Shown piece by piece: positions 8,041 to 16,206 of a stretch of 32,093 nt of DNA; the stretch's first letter is position 1; every line of letters starts with the position of its first letter. Source of the DNA: an uncultured bacterium (GTDB lineage Bacteria > Bacillota > Clostridia > Oscillospirales > Acutalibacteraceae). Both the position numbers and the translations under genes were made by a program. Location of the stretch: the NCBI GenBank assembly GCA_934875675.1, contig CAKXIK010000031.1, positions 1 through 32,093 of the forward strand, read 5' to 3'. The notes beneath the pieces are model-generated. The model saw only the letters and a list, made by a program, of their open reading frames with translations. It was not told where the DNA came from and did not search any database.

Positions 8041-9174
8041 CTATAATGTTTCAATAAAGTCCTGAACAAAGTGGAGTGCAACACCCAGCGGAATTGCACG
8101 GTTCGGATAGCGGCACAGGCGAATGTAATCGGCATCGGATTCGAATGGATTACAGGCGGCGGCAAGCTCTTGCAGGCGGGGCAGATAAGGATTGATGTAG
8201 GGTGTCAGGATTCCGCCGAGTACGACGTTGCAGTCCAGCACCATGCGAATGGTGTTGATTCCGGAGGCAAGGTGCTGGAGATAGTCCTGCCAGAGTGATT
8301 CATGGGTTGCATTGTGTTTGGCAAGACCTTCGAAAAAGTCCTCCAGCGTGATGCCCAGGTCGTCGCTGATGCGTGCAGCAGAGCAATAGGCTTCCAGACA
8401 GCCGCGTTTGCCGCATTTGCAGGCGAGACCGCCGGGCTCCACGCAAATGTGTCCGAATTCGCCGCTCCGGCCGTTGGTGCCGTTATAGGGAGTTCCGCCA
8501 AGCAGCACCGCACCGCCCACTCCGTTTTCCAAAGAAAGATATGCAATGCTTTCCCGCGAATCCTGCGCAAACCATTCCGCAAATCCTCCGGCGGTTGCGT
8601 CATTTGAAACAAAGCATGGGTATGGCAAGGCTTTGGTAATGGAGGTGATGCTGACACCGTGCAGCTGCATAGTGGGGGCCAACAGAATCTGGTCGCCCTG
8701 TGCATTTAAAATGCCTGGGATCGCAATTCCAATGCCAAGCAGCTTTTGACGATTTAGTGCGAATTGATTTAAAAAAAGTTCCAGTTTATCAGCGATGCAA
8801 CATCCAAGCTCCTCTGCATTCTGCGTTTTTTGTAATGCAATTTTCTGATACGCAATTTCCTCCATGTGCAGATTGGCTGCAAGCAGACGAATATGATTCT
8901 GAGAGAGAGAAATGCCGACGGCAAACCGTGCACCGGCAGCAATGGTCATACCCGTGGCGCGTCTTCCGCCGGTGGATTGCTGAAAACCGCCCGGCTCCAC
9001 AAGCCCCGCTTCCATTAATTCATTCAGATTCTGATGTACGGTTGGAAGGCTCAGCGAAAGATCCGTCGCTATCTCTTGCTTGGATCGCGGAGCGGGAGCC
9101 CGATATAAATATTGATAAATTTTGTTGCGCGTAACGCGGCGCCGTTCGGTAATCGTCTCTGTCAGCTCTGCCAT
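8041..9174 (-). CDS. ROK-family transcriptional regulator (XylR/NagC type)
   Basis: A 377-residue repressor-type protein. The N-terminal winged helix-turn-helix spans residues about 15-65 (RSKQEIATDLSLSLPTVHQNL, then LVEPGGFQQSTGGRRA). The sugar-kinase-like ROK domain follows, with GIGIAIPGIL, SNDATAGGFAEW, ENGVGGAVLLGG and the zinc signature GHICVEPGGLACKCGKRGC. The usual kinase Asp pattern is altered (SNDATAGG), fitting a sugar-sensing regulator rather than a kinase. It is divergent from the xylulokinase gene, so it most likely represses that cluster and is relieved by its pentose. The ribosome site is weak. Distinguishing XylR from other ROK regulators needs the inducer. Confidence 0.88.
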   Translation of the reverse strand: MAELTETITERRRVTRNKIYQYLYRAPAPRSKQEIATDLSLSLPTVHQNLNELMEAGLVEPGGFQQSTGGRRATGMTIAAGARFAVGISLSQNHIRLLAANLHMEEIAYQKIALQKTQNAEELGCCIADKLELFLNQFALNRQKLLGIGIAIPGILNAQGDQILLAPTMQLHGVSITSITKALPYPCFVSNDATAGGFAEWFAQDSRESIAYLSLENGVGGAVLLGGTPYNGTNGRSGEFGHICVEPGGLACKCGKRGCLEAYCSAARISDDLGITLEDFFEGLAKHNATHESLWQDYLQHLASGINTIRMVLDCNVVLGGILTPYINPYLPRLQELAAACNPFESDADYIRLCRYPNRAIPLGVALHFVQDFIETL

Positions 9175-9492
9175 CAGTCAAAATCACAACCTTGCTTTTG
9201 TAAAAAAGATTTTTAAAAGTAATGCTTTTCTGCACCATTGCAGCGATTAAAAGACAAAGTGCTCAATATTTCTAAAAACAAATAAACCTGTTTGACGACT
9301 TGTCAATAAAAAACAACATCATAATGATAGGTGAATTCAGAGAATTTGTCAACCTTACCACCGGTTTCGCAAAATGAAATCCGAGTGTATTCGCAATTGA
9401 CTTTGTAAAAAAACTATTGTATGATGATAATAACTTATATAAATAAATTTTATTAAAGTATTTTACTAAAATTGCGTGACGGGGGAATGGAA
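9175..9492. other. Divergent control region between ROK regulator and xylB
   Basis: About 318 bases, AT-rich, no ORF. It contains the xylB promoter (9397-9425), a 13-bp AT palindrome AATAAATTTTATT at 9442-9454 between the expected start site and the ribosome site, and an inverted repeat TTGAC-N5-GTCAA at 9292-9306. The minus-strand reading of that repeat supplies a TTGACA -35-like hexamer for the ROK gene. These palindromes are candidate ROK operators; AT-rich palindromes are typical for XylR-like proteins. Confidence 0.5.
9397..9425 (+). promoter_or_regulatory. Sigma-A promoter of xylB
   Basis: TTGACT (9397-9402), 17-base spacer, TATGAT (9420-9425). The predicted start is near 9432, about 60 bases before the ATG. 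Confidence 0.7.
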
Positions 9493-10974
9493 ATGTTGTT
9501 AATCGGAATCGACCTTGGCACTTCTGCAGTTAAGCTGCTGCTAATGGATGAAAACGGAACCATTCGTAAAATTGTCAGCAAAGAATATCCGTTGGAGTTT
9601 CCGCAGCCCGGTTGGAGCCAGCAAAATCCGGCAGATTGGTGGAATGCGGTGCAGGGTGGAATTTCGGAGCTGCTTGCGGGAGAAGATTCATCGCAGGTTC
9701 GCGGAATCGGCGCAGGTGGTCAGATGCATGGTCTGGTGGTGCTTGATGAAAATGATAGTGTGATTCGACCGGCAATTCTTTGGAACGACGGACGTACCCA
9801 AAAGCAGGTAGAGTATCTTAACCGCACCATTGGTAAGGAAGTGCTCAGCCGCTGCACAGCAAACATAGCCTTTGCAGGGTTTACCGCACCAAAATTGCTC
9901 TGGATGAGAGAAAACGAACCGGAGCTGTTTGCAAGAATCCGCAAAATTATGCTTCCGAAGGATTACATTAACTATATGTTAACCGGGGTACATTCCACTG
10001 ATTTTTCGGATGCTTCCGGAACGCTGCTGCTTGATGTGGAGCACAGGTGCTGGAGCAAGAAAATGCTTGCAATCTGTGGGGTTAGCGAACTGCAGATGCC
10101 AAAACTTTTTGAAAGCGATGAACCGGTTTCAGCAATCAGACCGCAGCTTGCAAAAAAACTGGGTTTGCCGGAAGACGTAATCGTCTGTGCCGGCGCAGGG
10201 GATAATGCCGCCGCCGCTGTTGGATGCGGAGCAGTCGGAGGAGGAAAAAGTAATATCAGCCTCGGCACTTCGGGGACGGTTTTTATTACGAGTAATACGT
10301 TCGGCGTTGATCGCGCCAACGCACTGCATTCTTTCGCTCATGCCGACGGAGGGTATCATCTGATGGGATGCATCCTCAGCGCGGCGAGCTGCAATAAATG
10401 GTGGATAGAAACCATTCTGCAGACAAAAGATTTTCAGACAGAAGAATTGCCTGTTACAAGGGAACAGCTTGGCGAAAATGATGTCTGTTTCTTACCGTAT
10501 TTAATGGGAGAACGCAGCCCGCACAATGACCCGGCGGCCCGGGGTGCATTTGTTGGAATGCGAATGGATACATCCCGTGCGCAAATGACACAGGCGGTGC
10601 TGGAGGGTGTGTCGTTTGCCATTCGTGACTGTGTGGAGATTGCCCGTGCACAGGGTATCCAGCTACAAACCAGTACGCTTTGCGGCGGTGGTGCAAAAAG
10701 TCGTCTTTGGCGCATCATCTTAGCCAATGTGCTGGGAATTACGCTGCAGCTGCCGCAAACGGAACAAGGACCCGGATATGGAGGTGCAATGCTGGCGGCT
10801 GTTGCTTGCGGGATTTTTCCGGACGTGAAAACTTGTGCAGACCGGCTCGTACAAATTCGGGAAGAAATCAAACCCGATCCGGTTCTGGTGCAAAAGTATG
10901 AACAACGGTATGCGCATTGGCACAAAATTTATCCGCTGCTCAAGTTGTTGGAGAAAGAGGGGCGATCAAACTGA
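9493..10974 (+). CDS. xylB: Xylulokinase (FGGY family)
   Basis: A 493-residue FGGY carbohydrate kinase predicted to phosphorylate D-xylulose to xylulose 5-phosphate. It carries the N-terminal phosphate-binding LIGIDLGTSAVKLLL, the GQMHGLVVLDE motif typical of xylulokinases, AILWNDGRT, KDYINYMLTG with TDFSDASGTLLLD, and the C-terminal FGGY signature CGGGAKSRLWRIILANVLG. Length is normal. ATG at 9493 is chosen because GGGGGA ends six bases upstream; the in-frame TTG at 9472 and ATG at 9487 are badly placed for that site. It is the first gene after a sigma-A promoter and palindrome, divergent from a ROK regulator. Because the neighbouring isomerase is not a classical xylose isomerase, another ketopentose (e.g. 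ribulose) remains possible. Confidence 0.9.
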   Translation: MLLIGIDLGTSAVKLLLMDENGTIRKIVSKEYPLEFPQPGWSQQNPADWWNAVQGGISELLAGEDSSQVRGIGAGGQMHGLVVLDENDSVIRPAILWNDGRTQKQVEYLNRTIGKEVLSRCTANIAFAGFTAPKLLWMRENEPELFARIRKIMLPKDYINYMLTGVHSTDFSDASGTLLLDVEHRCWSKKMLAICGVSELQMPKLFESDEPVSAIRPQLAKKLGLPEDVIVCAGAGDNAAAAVGCGAVGGGKSNISLGTSGTVFITSNTFGVDRANALHSFAHADGGYHLMGCILSAASCNKWWIETILQTKDFQTEELPVTREQLGENDVCFLPYLMGERSPHNDPAARGAFVGMRMDTSRAQMTQAVLEGVSFAIRDCVEIARAQGIQLQTSTLCGGGAKSRLWRIILANVLGITLQLPQTEQGPGYGGAMLAAVACGIFPDVKTCADRLVQIREEIKPDPVLVQKYEQRYAHWHKIYPLLKLLEKEGRSN

Positions 10975-11291
10975 AGTTTTTTTCTGTAACCGATCCGGAA
11001 TTCCGGCCCTATGGCAGGATATTAACCGGATATGATGTCAAGCCATTGCTGACGGTGCTTGAAGATTCCACTCCGTTGCCGGAAAATGTGGAATATGTAG
11101 CGGAGGAACCCGCAATGCAGCAGCTTAGAGCATCCCAAAAGTGGGCGGTCTCTCTGTTTGACAGGGAGACTGGCTTTCTTTGGGCTTGCAATAAATGGCT
11201 GTTGGCTCATCCTGACAGCAAAGAGGCACAGGAAGGTGCCGCGGTTGCCCTGGCAGGCGAAAACCTTGACTTGAATAATTTTAGCAGGTAA
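10971..11291 (+). pseudogene. DUF4867 gene remnant with internal deletion
   Basis: The reading frame starting at CTG 10971 gives KFFSVTDPEFRPYGR, GYDVKPLLTVLED and TPLPENVEYV, which match the N-terminus of DUF4867 proteins. It then jumps to LWACNKWLLAHPD and VALAGENLDL, which resemble their C-terminus. Family members are about 200 residues from memory, but only about 106 remain, so the central cupin-like half seems deleted in frame. The normal start would be the codon overlapping the xylB stop; here it is CTG (CTGA overlap) instead of ATG, with GAGGGG 8 bases upstream. A longer frame from 10917 lies inside xylB and is not credible. DUF4867 genes commonly accompany pentose/fucose isomerases; their function is not established. 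The frame has no stop codons, so a short product could still be made. Confidence 0.6.
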
Positions 11292-11340
11292 TATGGCCAA
11301 TCAATCTGAACGATAGATAATGAAAGGATGCTGAACGAAT

Positions 11341-12831
11341 ATGAAATCCACCAATCTTCCCGAGGTAGTGCTTGGAATCATCGCCGTCAGCCGCGATTGC
11401 TTCCCGATTTCCCTTTCCGAAAAACGCCGGTCTGCTATTGTGAAGGAATGTGCAAAAACTCAGCTGCCGGTGATTGAAATCCAGAAGACGGTTGAAAATG
11501 AAGCGGATATGCTCAAGGCGGTGGAAGAGGCTAAAGAGGCAGGATGCAACGCGCTGACTGTTTTTCTTGGAAATTTTGGTCCGGAAACACCGGAAACACT
11601 GATTGCAAAACATTTTGAAGGTCCCTGCATGTTTGTTTCGGCTGCAGAGGGAGACGGGGACTTGATTGACGGGCGCGGAGATGCATTTTGCGGAATGCTC
11701 AACTGCAGTTATAATCTCGGAATGCGTCACCTGCGCGGCTATATTCCGGAGTACCCCGTTGGTACAGCAGCAGAGCTTGCCGAGAAAATGGCGGAATTCG
11801 TACCGGTTGCACGGGCAATTCTCGGTTTGCGGAATCTCAAAATTATCACCTTTGGTCCGCGCCCACAGGACTTTTTTGCCTGCAATGCTCCGATTCGCGG
11901 TCTTTATGAGTTGGGCGTCGAAGTGGAAGAAAACAGTGAGCTGGATTTACTGGTGGCTTATCAGCAGCATGCCGGGGATAAACGTATCCCGGATGTTTGT
12001 GCCGATATGGCAAAGGAAATGGGAGAAGGCAAGTATTATCCCGATATGAGTGAGCGCATGGCACAGTTTGAACTGACACTGCTCGATTGGGCAGAGCAGC
12101 ATAAGGGCAGTAAAAAGTATGTTGCATTTGCAGATAAATGCTGGCCGGCATTTCCGTCTCAGTTCGGTTTTGAGCCATGCTATGTCAACAGCCGGCTTGT
12201 CAGCCGCGGAATTCCGGTTGCGTGTGAGGTTGATATTTACGGGGCATTGAGCGAGTACATCGGCATGTGCGTCAGTGGTGATACGGTTACACTTCTGGAT
12301 ATCAACAATAGTGTTCCGCAGTATCTGTTTGATGAGGATATCGCGGGAAAATTTGATTATAATCTTACCGATACCTTCATGGGATTCCATTGCGGCAACA
12401 CACCCAGCTGCAAAATGTGCACCGATTGTGCAGTGCGTTATCAGCTGATTCAGCATCGTTTACTGGAACCGCAGGGCAGTGATCCTGATTTTACGCGTGG
12501 CACGCTGGAGGGGGATATTGCCGATGGTGACATTACATTTTACCGTCTGCAGTGTGACAGCGAGGGACAGCTGCGCGCCTATATTGCCCAAGGAGAGGTG
12601 CTTCCGGTAAAAACACGCAGCTTCGGCGGTATCGGCATTTTTGCGATTCCGGAGATGGGACGTTTTTACCGTCATGTGTTGATTCAAAAACGCTATCCTC
12701 ATCACGGTGCAGTGGCATTTTCGCATTGCGGCAAGGCTCTGTTTGAGGTGTTCAAATTTCTCGGTATTGCCGATATTGCGTATAATCAGCCGAAGTCCCT
12801 GCCGTACCCAACGGAAAATCCGTTTGCATAA
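11341..12831 (+). CDS. L-fucose/L-arabinose isomerase-family protein
   Basis: A 496-residue member of the FucI/AraA-like aldose-ketose isomerase family, which interconverts aldoses and ketoses using a divalent metal. Family-like blocks include VLGIIAVSRDCFP at the start, LTVFLGNFGPETPETLIAKHF, SAAEGDGDLIDGRGDAFCGML, DKCWPAFPSQFGFEPCYVN, VACEVDIYGALSEYIGM and, near the end, FRYPHHG-like KRYPHHGAVAFSHCGKALFE. A Cys cluster (HCGNTPSCKMCTDC) sits around residue 355. The start follows AAAGGATG. With xylB upstream and a transaldolase downstream, it likely supplies the ketose for the kinase. The true substrate (D-arabinose, L-fucose, D-xylose or other) cannot be read off the sequence. Confidence 0.82.
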   Translation: MKSTNLPEVVLGIIAVSRDCFPISLSEKRRSAIVKECAKTQLPVIEIQKTVENEADMLKAVEEAKEAGCNALTVFLGNFGPETPETLIAKHFEGPCMFVSAAEGDGDLIDGRGDAFCGMLNCSYNLGMRHLRGYIPEYPVGTAAELAEKMAEFVPVARAILGLRNLKIITFGPRPQDFFACNAPIRGLYELGVEVEENSELDLLVAYQQHAGDKRIPDVCADMAKEMGEGKYYPDMSERMAQFELTLLDWAEQHKGSKKYVAFADKCWPAFPSQFGFEPCYVNSRLVSRGIPVACEVDIYGALSEYIGMCVSGDTVTLLDINNSVPQYLFDEDIAGKFDYNLTDTFMGFHCGNTPSCKMCTDCAVRYQLIQHRLLEPQGSDPDFTRGTLEGDIADGDITFYRLQCDSEGQLRAYIAQGEVLPVKTRSFGGIGIFAIPEMGRFYRHVLIQKRYPHHGAVAFSHCGKALFEVFKFLGIADIAYNQPKSLPYPTENPFA

Positions 12832-12909
12832 GAATGCAGAAATGGCGGAAGGCAAAAAATGATGAGCCACCGCAAGCAGGCTGGTAATGTGTTTACAGCG
12901 AATCATTTC

Positions 12910-12938
12910 TTGCAATTTTTTTAATTTGGGATTATAAT
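12910..12938 (+). promoter_or_regulatory. Sigma-A promoter upstream of the transaldolase gene
   Basis: TTGCAA (12910-12915), 17-base spacer, TATAAT (12933-12938). The predicted start is near 12945, directly before a terminator-like hairpin and about 150 bases before the coding start. Confidence 0.65.
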
Positions 12939-12960
12939 CATTCCAAAGGAAGAATCATTG

Positions 12961-13023
12961 AGAGATGAGTAAAACGCGTTTTTCCTGCGGAGGAAGGCGT
13001 TTTGCGCTCTCTTTTTATATTTT
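12961..13023 (+). terminator. Terminator-like hairpin in the transaldolase leader
   Basis: AGAG...AAAACGC...TTCCT loops back on AGGAA...GCGTTTT...CTCT, followed by CTTTTTATATTTT. It could terminate the isomerase transcript, or act as an attenuator, since a good promoter lies just upstream of it and the gene begins about 70 bases downstream. Confidence 0.7.
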
Positions 13024-13093
13024 GCAGGAAATTGCGGCTCTTGGAACTGTGTTTTGCTCGTCCCGAAGGATCAATTTGAAGGGAGTGCCTGGC

Positions 13094-13753
13094 ATGAAGT
13101 TTTTTATTGATACCGCGAATGTTGAGGAAATCCGCAGAGCAAATGAAATGGGAATTATCTCCGGTGTAACAACCAATCCAAGCCTGATTGCAAAGGAAGG
13201 ACGGGATTACGCGGAAACCCTGCGTGAAATTGCAGCAGTAGTGGACGGACCCATTTCCGGCGAAGTGAAGGCAACCACAGAAAAAGCAGAGGATATGGTG
13301 CGGGAGGGAAGAGAAATTTTTGCGCTTGATCCCAAACATATGGTGGTCAAAATTCCGATGACAACCGAGGGATTGAAAGCAATTAAGCAGCTTTCCAAGG
13401 AGAATATCCCAACCAATTGTACATTGATTTTTAGTGCAAATCAGGCATTGCTTGCGGCGCGTGCAGGTGCCGCCTATGTCAGTCCGTTCCTTGGCAGGCT
13501 TGACGATATCGGCCAGAACGGTATCGAGCTGGTGCAGACAATTGCCCGTATTTTTGCCAATTATCCCGAACTGAAGACGGAAATTATTGCAGCTAGTGTG
13601 CGCACGCCGGTGCATGTGACCGAGTGTGCATTGGCAGGAGCTGATATTGCAACGGTTCCGTATAAGGTTCTGGAACAGATGACAAAACACCCCCTGACGG
13701 ATATTGGTATTGAAAAATTCAAAGCAGATTACCGTGCGGTCTTTGGGGAATAA
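13094..13753 (+). CDS. Transaldolase-like / fructose-6-phosphate aldolase (FSA/TalC family)
   Basis: A 219-residue small class I aldolase of the transaldolase subfamily 3/FSA type. It begins MKFFIDTANVEEIR and contains ISGVTTNPSLIAKEG, the Schiff-base lysine in MVVKIPMTTEG (Lys near residue 86), TNCTLIFSANQALLAARAGA and YVSPFLGRLDDIG. The GADIATVPYKVLEQMTKHPL block near the C-terminus completes the family pattern. It moves a dihydroxyacetone unit between sugar phosphates, linking pentose phosphates with glycolysis and so fitting the pentose genes upstream. ATG 13094 has AAGGGAG upstream and matches the family's start. An in-frame ATG at 12965 would add 43 residues encoded by the leader hairpin and is rejected. 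Confidence 0.93.
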   Translation: MKFFIDTANVEEIRRANEMGIISGVTTNPSLIAKEGRDYAETLREIAAVVDGPISGEVKATTEKAEDMVREGREIFALDPKHMVVKIPMTTEGLKAIKQLSKENIPTNCTLIFSANQALLAARAGAAYVSPFLGRLDDIGQNGIELVQTIARIFANYPELKTEIIAASVRTPVHVTECALAGADIATVPYKVLEQMTKHPLTDIGIEKFKADYRAVFGE

Positions 13754-13772
13754 TAATCAATCAATAAATTAA

Positions 13773-13834
13773 AACAGGGTACGAAAAGCCCGTTGGATCG
13801 TTGGATCCGGCTGCTTTTCATACCCTGCTTTTTT
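13773..13834. terminator. Bidirectional intrinsic terminator
   Basis: AACAGGGTACGAAAAGC pairs with GCTTTTCATACCCTG, followed by CTTTTTT on the plus strand and TTTTAATTT on the minus strand. It separates the convergent transaldolase and LacI-family genes. An internal GGATC...GATCC pairing tightens the loop. Confidence 0.87.
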
Positions 13835-13840
13835 GTTGTC

Positions 13841-14896
13841 TTATAAAACATCAGAATCGGGACGGATGCAAGTGGAAGAACCATATCTGACGTGCACATT
13901 GACATAGTCGACCTCGTAGGGTGACTCAGGATTTTCCATGCGAAACAGCAGCTCGCGAACCAGCAGCTTGCCCAAAGCATCGGTGTTCACCGGTACCGTT
14001 GTCAGAATGTCTTCACTGATTCCGTATTCTGAATTTCCGTCGTAACCGCTTACGGCCACATGTTGCGGGACCTTATATCCTTGTCCGTTTAAATAATAAA
14101 GAAGGAAATGGGCAACATAATCACTGGCACAAACAAATGCGTCCGGCATTTTTTGAATTCGACCAAGAAAACAACTTATTTTTTCATAATAATCATAAAT
14201 TCCAAGTCCCTGTGTCATGCAGTTTTCCGCGCGGATCGGAATTTTATGCGCGCTGAGCGATTCTTCAAAACCGATATACCGTTCATAATTGGTGCGTGCG
14301 TAGCGAATGTCACCAATGAATCCCAGATTGGTCCTGCCTTGTGAGATGATATGATCGGTAATTTCACGAATGCTGTTGCGCCCTTCCAACAACACAAGAT
14401 CACCGGCCAATTCGTAGGATGGTATTGAGGTTACGGTATCGAGAAAAACCTTCGGAATGGGGAGCGTGTTAATCAAACGAAGCATCGCTTCATCATAAAC
14501 GTTCATGATGATGATCCCCTGCACGCTCTGCGGGTTGAGAATGGCGGGAAGTTGGTAGCCAATGCGGTAAAAGGAAGGAACGTATGTGTAAACCAAGTTA
14601 ATGTTCCGGTGGGTGAATTCCTTTGCGATTCGATGGATCATTCCTGTCCAGAACAGGCTGGATTCGGGGCGGGAAACAATGAGACTCACACTGCTTTTTT
14701 CTTCATAATCGTGTGAGGAAAGCGTAACTGCCGCAGAGTGAGTGTACCCAAGTTCCGCTGCTTTGGCGATAATGCGGCCTTTGAGAGAATCAGAAACGCC
14801 GGCGCGATTGTTCATCACTTTCCAAACAGTTACAAGTGAAATCCCCAAGGCATCGGCAATATCCTGCATCGTAACCCGGTGGGAATGATTATTCAT
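13841..14896 (-). CDS. LacI-family transcriptional regulator
   Basis: A 351-residue regulator. The DNA-binding headpiece is at residues about 8-55 (TMQDIADALGISLVTVW, KVMNNRAGVSD, IIAKAAELGY). The periplasmic-binding-protein-like sensor domain follows with SVSLIVSRPESSLFW, HIISQGRTNLGFIGD, RYIGFEESLSAHKI, PDAFVCASDYVAHFLLYYL and VAVSGYDGNSEYGIS. Recognition helix residues (LVTVWKVMNN) differ from the common TVSRVLN. It is divergent from the glycan ABC operon, so it most likely controls that operon and, given the inverted repeat on its own promoter, itself. The inducer is presumably a mannose-containing sugar or its breakdown product; this is inference from neighbours. Confidence 0.9.
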   Translation of the reverse strand: MNNHSHRVTMQDIADALGISLVTVWKVMNNRAGVSDSLKGRIIAKAAELGYTHSAAVTLSSHDYEEKSSVSLIVSRPESSLFWTGMIHRIAKEFTHRNINLVYTYVPSFYRIGYQLPAILNPQSVQGIIIMNVYDEAMLRLINTLPIPKVFLDTVTSIPSYELAGDLVLLEGRNSIREITDHIISQGRTNLGFIGDIRYARTNYERYIGFEESLSAHKIPIRAENCMTQGLGIYDYYEKISCFLGRIQKMPDAFVCASDYVAHFLLYYLNGQGYKVPQHVAVSGYDGNSEYGISEDILTTVPVNTDALGKLLVRELLFRMENPESPYEVDYVNVHVRYGSSTCIRPDSDVL

Positions 14897-14963
14897 AACG
14901 TGAACTCCCTTTCTGCCCGACTGGCGGCTGCACGGAACAATGTAACTTGATAGTTATAAAATG

Positions 14964-15012
14964 TTAACCTGTGTTTTATTATAGCGTGATAAAGCAATAA
15001 AAACAAGGTTAA
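14964..15012 (-). promoter_or_regulatory. LacI-gene promoter embedded in an inverted repeat
   Basis: On the minus strand, TTGTTT (15006-15001), a 17-base spacer and TATAAT (14983-14978). The region is framed by 17-base arms (TTAACCTGTGTTTTATT and AATAAAAACAAGGTTAA, 15 of 17 complementary) separated by 15 bases, so the arms overlap the -35 and -10. This suggests autoregulation or a folded leader. Confidence 0.6.
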
Positions 15013-15136
15013 ATGTAAACTTAAATATTTTCTGATAATGTAAAGCAAAATTTAAATCAAATTTTGTACACCTTCACAGAATGCATAAAAATATTTTAGC
15101 ATAATGTATAAATCGATGATTTTTGTGAAAATATTA

Positions 15137-15173
15137 TTGACATATTTACTGACAATTGCTATAATCCAATTGT
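15137..15173 (+). promoter_or_regulatory. Consensus promoter and candidate operator of the glycan operon
   Basis: TTGACA (15137-15142), 17-base spacer, TATAAT (15160-15165): an exact sigma-A consensus. A perfect inverted repeat, ACAATTG-N8-CAATTGT (15152-15173), straddles the -10 box, an ideal site for repression by the divergently encoded LacI protein. Confidence 0.8.
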
Positions 15174-15215
15174 AGAAAACAGCAACATTACTTTAATCAT
15201 GTCAGGAGGAAAGAT

Positions 15216-16190
15216 ATGAAGGCGGATAAAATAGAAGTTAACAAAATCAAAAAAAGTAAGCATAAAAAGCGCTGGACGCGTGATGACACAGAGCTTGGCT
15301 TGCTTGGGCTTCCCTGCTTTATCTGGTATGTCGTTTTTTCGTTTCTGCCGATGTTCGGCATCATCATTGCTTTTAAATCCTTCAAGATATCGCCGGGTCA
15401 CGGATTTCTGTACAGCCTGATGGAAAGCGATTGGGTGGGACTGAGAAACTTCAAATTTTTTGTGGAATCCAATGCTTTTGGAATGTTGCTGCGCAACACG
15501 GTTCTTTATAACGTTGTGTTTATCATTCTGGGTGCAGTCATCCCGGTGGCACTCGCGATTGTAATCAGTCAGATTTACAACAAGCGTGCCGGCAAGGTTT
15601 ATCAGACGATGATGTTTTTTCCACACTTTATGTCGTGGGTTGTCATCAGCTATTTTGTTTACGCATTCCTGAGCCCGGATAAGGGTCTGATTAACAGCAT
15701 GATTGCTTCTTTTGGAGGAAACACCGTTCAGTGGTATTCCGAAGCAAAGTACTGGCCATATATTCTGGTGTTCATGCAGGTGTGGAAAACGGTTGGTTAC
15801 AGCATGGTCGTTTACCTGGCAAGCATTACCGGAATTGATCAGAGCCTTTACGAGGCGGCAGTGATCGACGGTGCATCCAAATGGCAGCAGGCAAAATATA
15901 TTACGCTGCCGAGTATTAAGTCCGTCGTAATTATGATGTTTATCTTGAATGTGGGCAGAATCTTTTATTCCGATTTCGGCTTGTTTTATCAGGTGACACG
16001 CGGTATTCCGAACTCGCTTTACACGACCGTTTCCACATTCGACACCTATATTTTCAACGCAATCCGTACCAATGCTCCGATCGGCCAGACCGCAGCAGCT
16101 TCGTTCTTCCAGTCGATTGCCTGCTGTATCACGATTTTGCTTGCAAACTTTGTGGTTTCCAAGATCGATTCGGACAGTGCGATTATTTAA
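15216..16190 (+). CDS. Sugar ABC transporter permease (LplB-type)
   Basis: A 324-residue integral membrane subunit of a carbohydrate ABC importer of the polysaccharide/LplB type. After a basic N-terminus (KKSKHKKRWTRDD-like) come about six membrane segments, first LLGLPCFIWYVVFSFLPMFGI. The FKSFKISPGHGF and NTVLYNVVFIILGAVIPVALA parts are typical of this group. The EAA loop that docks the ATPase is EAAVIDGASKWQQ near residue 210. The ribosome site is AGGAGGAAAG before ATG 15216. First gene of the operon; the second permease starts 16 bases downstream. No ATPase is encoded nearby, so a shared MsmK/UgpC-type ATPase elsewhere in the genome is expected. Confidence 0.92.
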   Translation: MKADKIEVNKIKKSKHKKRWTRDDTELGLLGLPCFIWYVVFSFLPMFGIIIAFKSFKISPGHGFLYSLMESDWVGLRNFKFFVESNAFGMLLRNTVLYNVVFIILGAVIPVALAIVISQIYNKRAGKVYQTMMFFPHFMSWVVISYFVYAFLSPDKGLINSMIASFGGNTVQWYSEAKYWPYILVFMQVWKTVGYSMVVYLASITGIDQSLYEAAVIDGASKWQQAKYITLPSIKSVVIMMFILNVGRIFYSDFGLFYQVTRGIPNSLYTTVSTFDTYIFNAIRTNAPIGQTAAASFFQSIACCITILLANFVVSKIDSDSAII

Positions 16191-16206
16191 GAGAGGGGGA
16201 GAAGCT

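Larger units (their letters stand above)
14897..15215. other. Divergent control region between LacI regulator and ABC operon
   Basis: About 319 bases, very AT-rich, without ORFs. It holds a minus-strand promoter inside a 49-base inverted repeat (14964-15012), a consensus plus-strand promoter (15137-15165) overlapped by the palindrome ACAATTG-N8-CAATTGT (15152-15173), and AT-rich DNA between. No other element recognised. Confidence 0.55.

Noticed and set aside
10917..10970. ATG start inside xylB for the DUF4867 frame
   Set aside because: It would lie 55 bases inside the xylB coding sequence and add residues with no match to the family; homology starts exactly after CTG 10971.
12965..13093. 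N-terminal extension of the transaldolase from ATG 12965
   Set aside because: The extra 43 residues are encoded by the terminator-like hairpin and leader; the family starts at MKFFIDTA and a good ribosome site lies just before ATG 13094.
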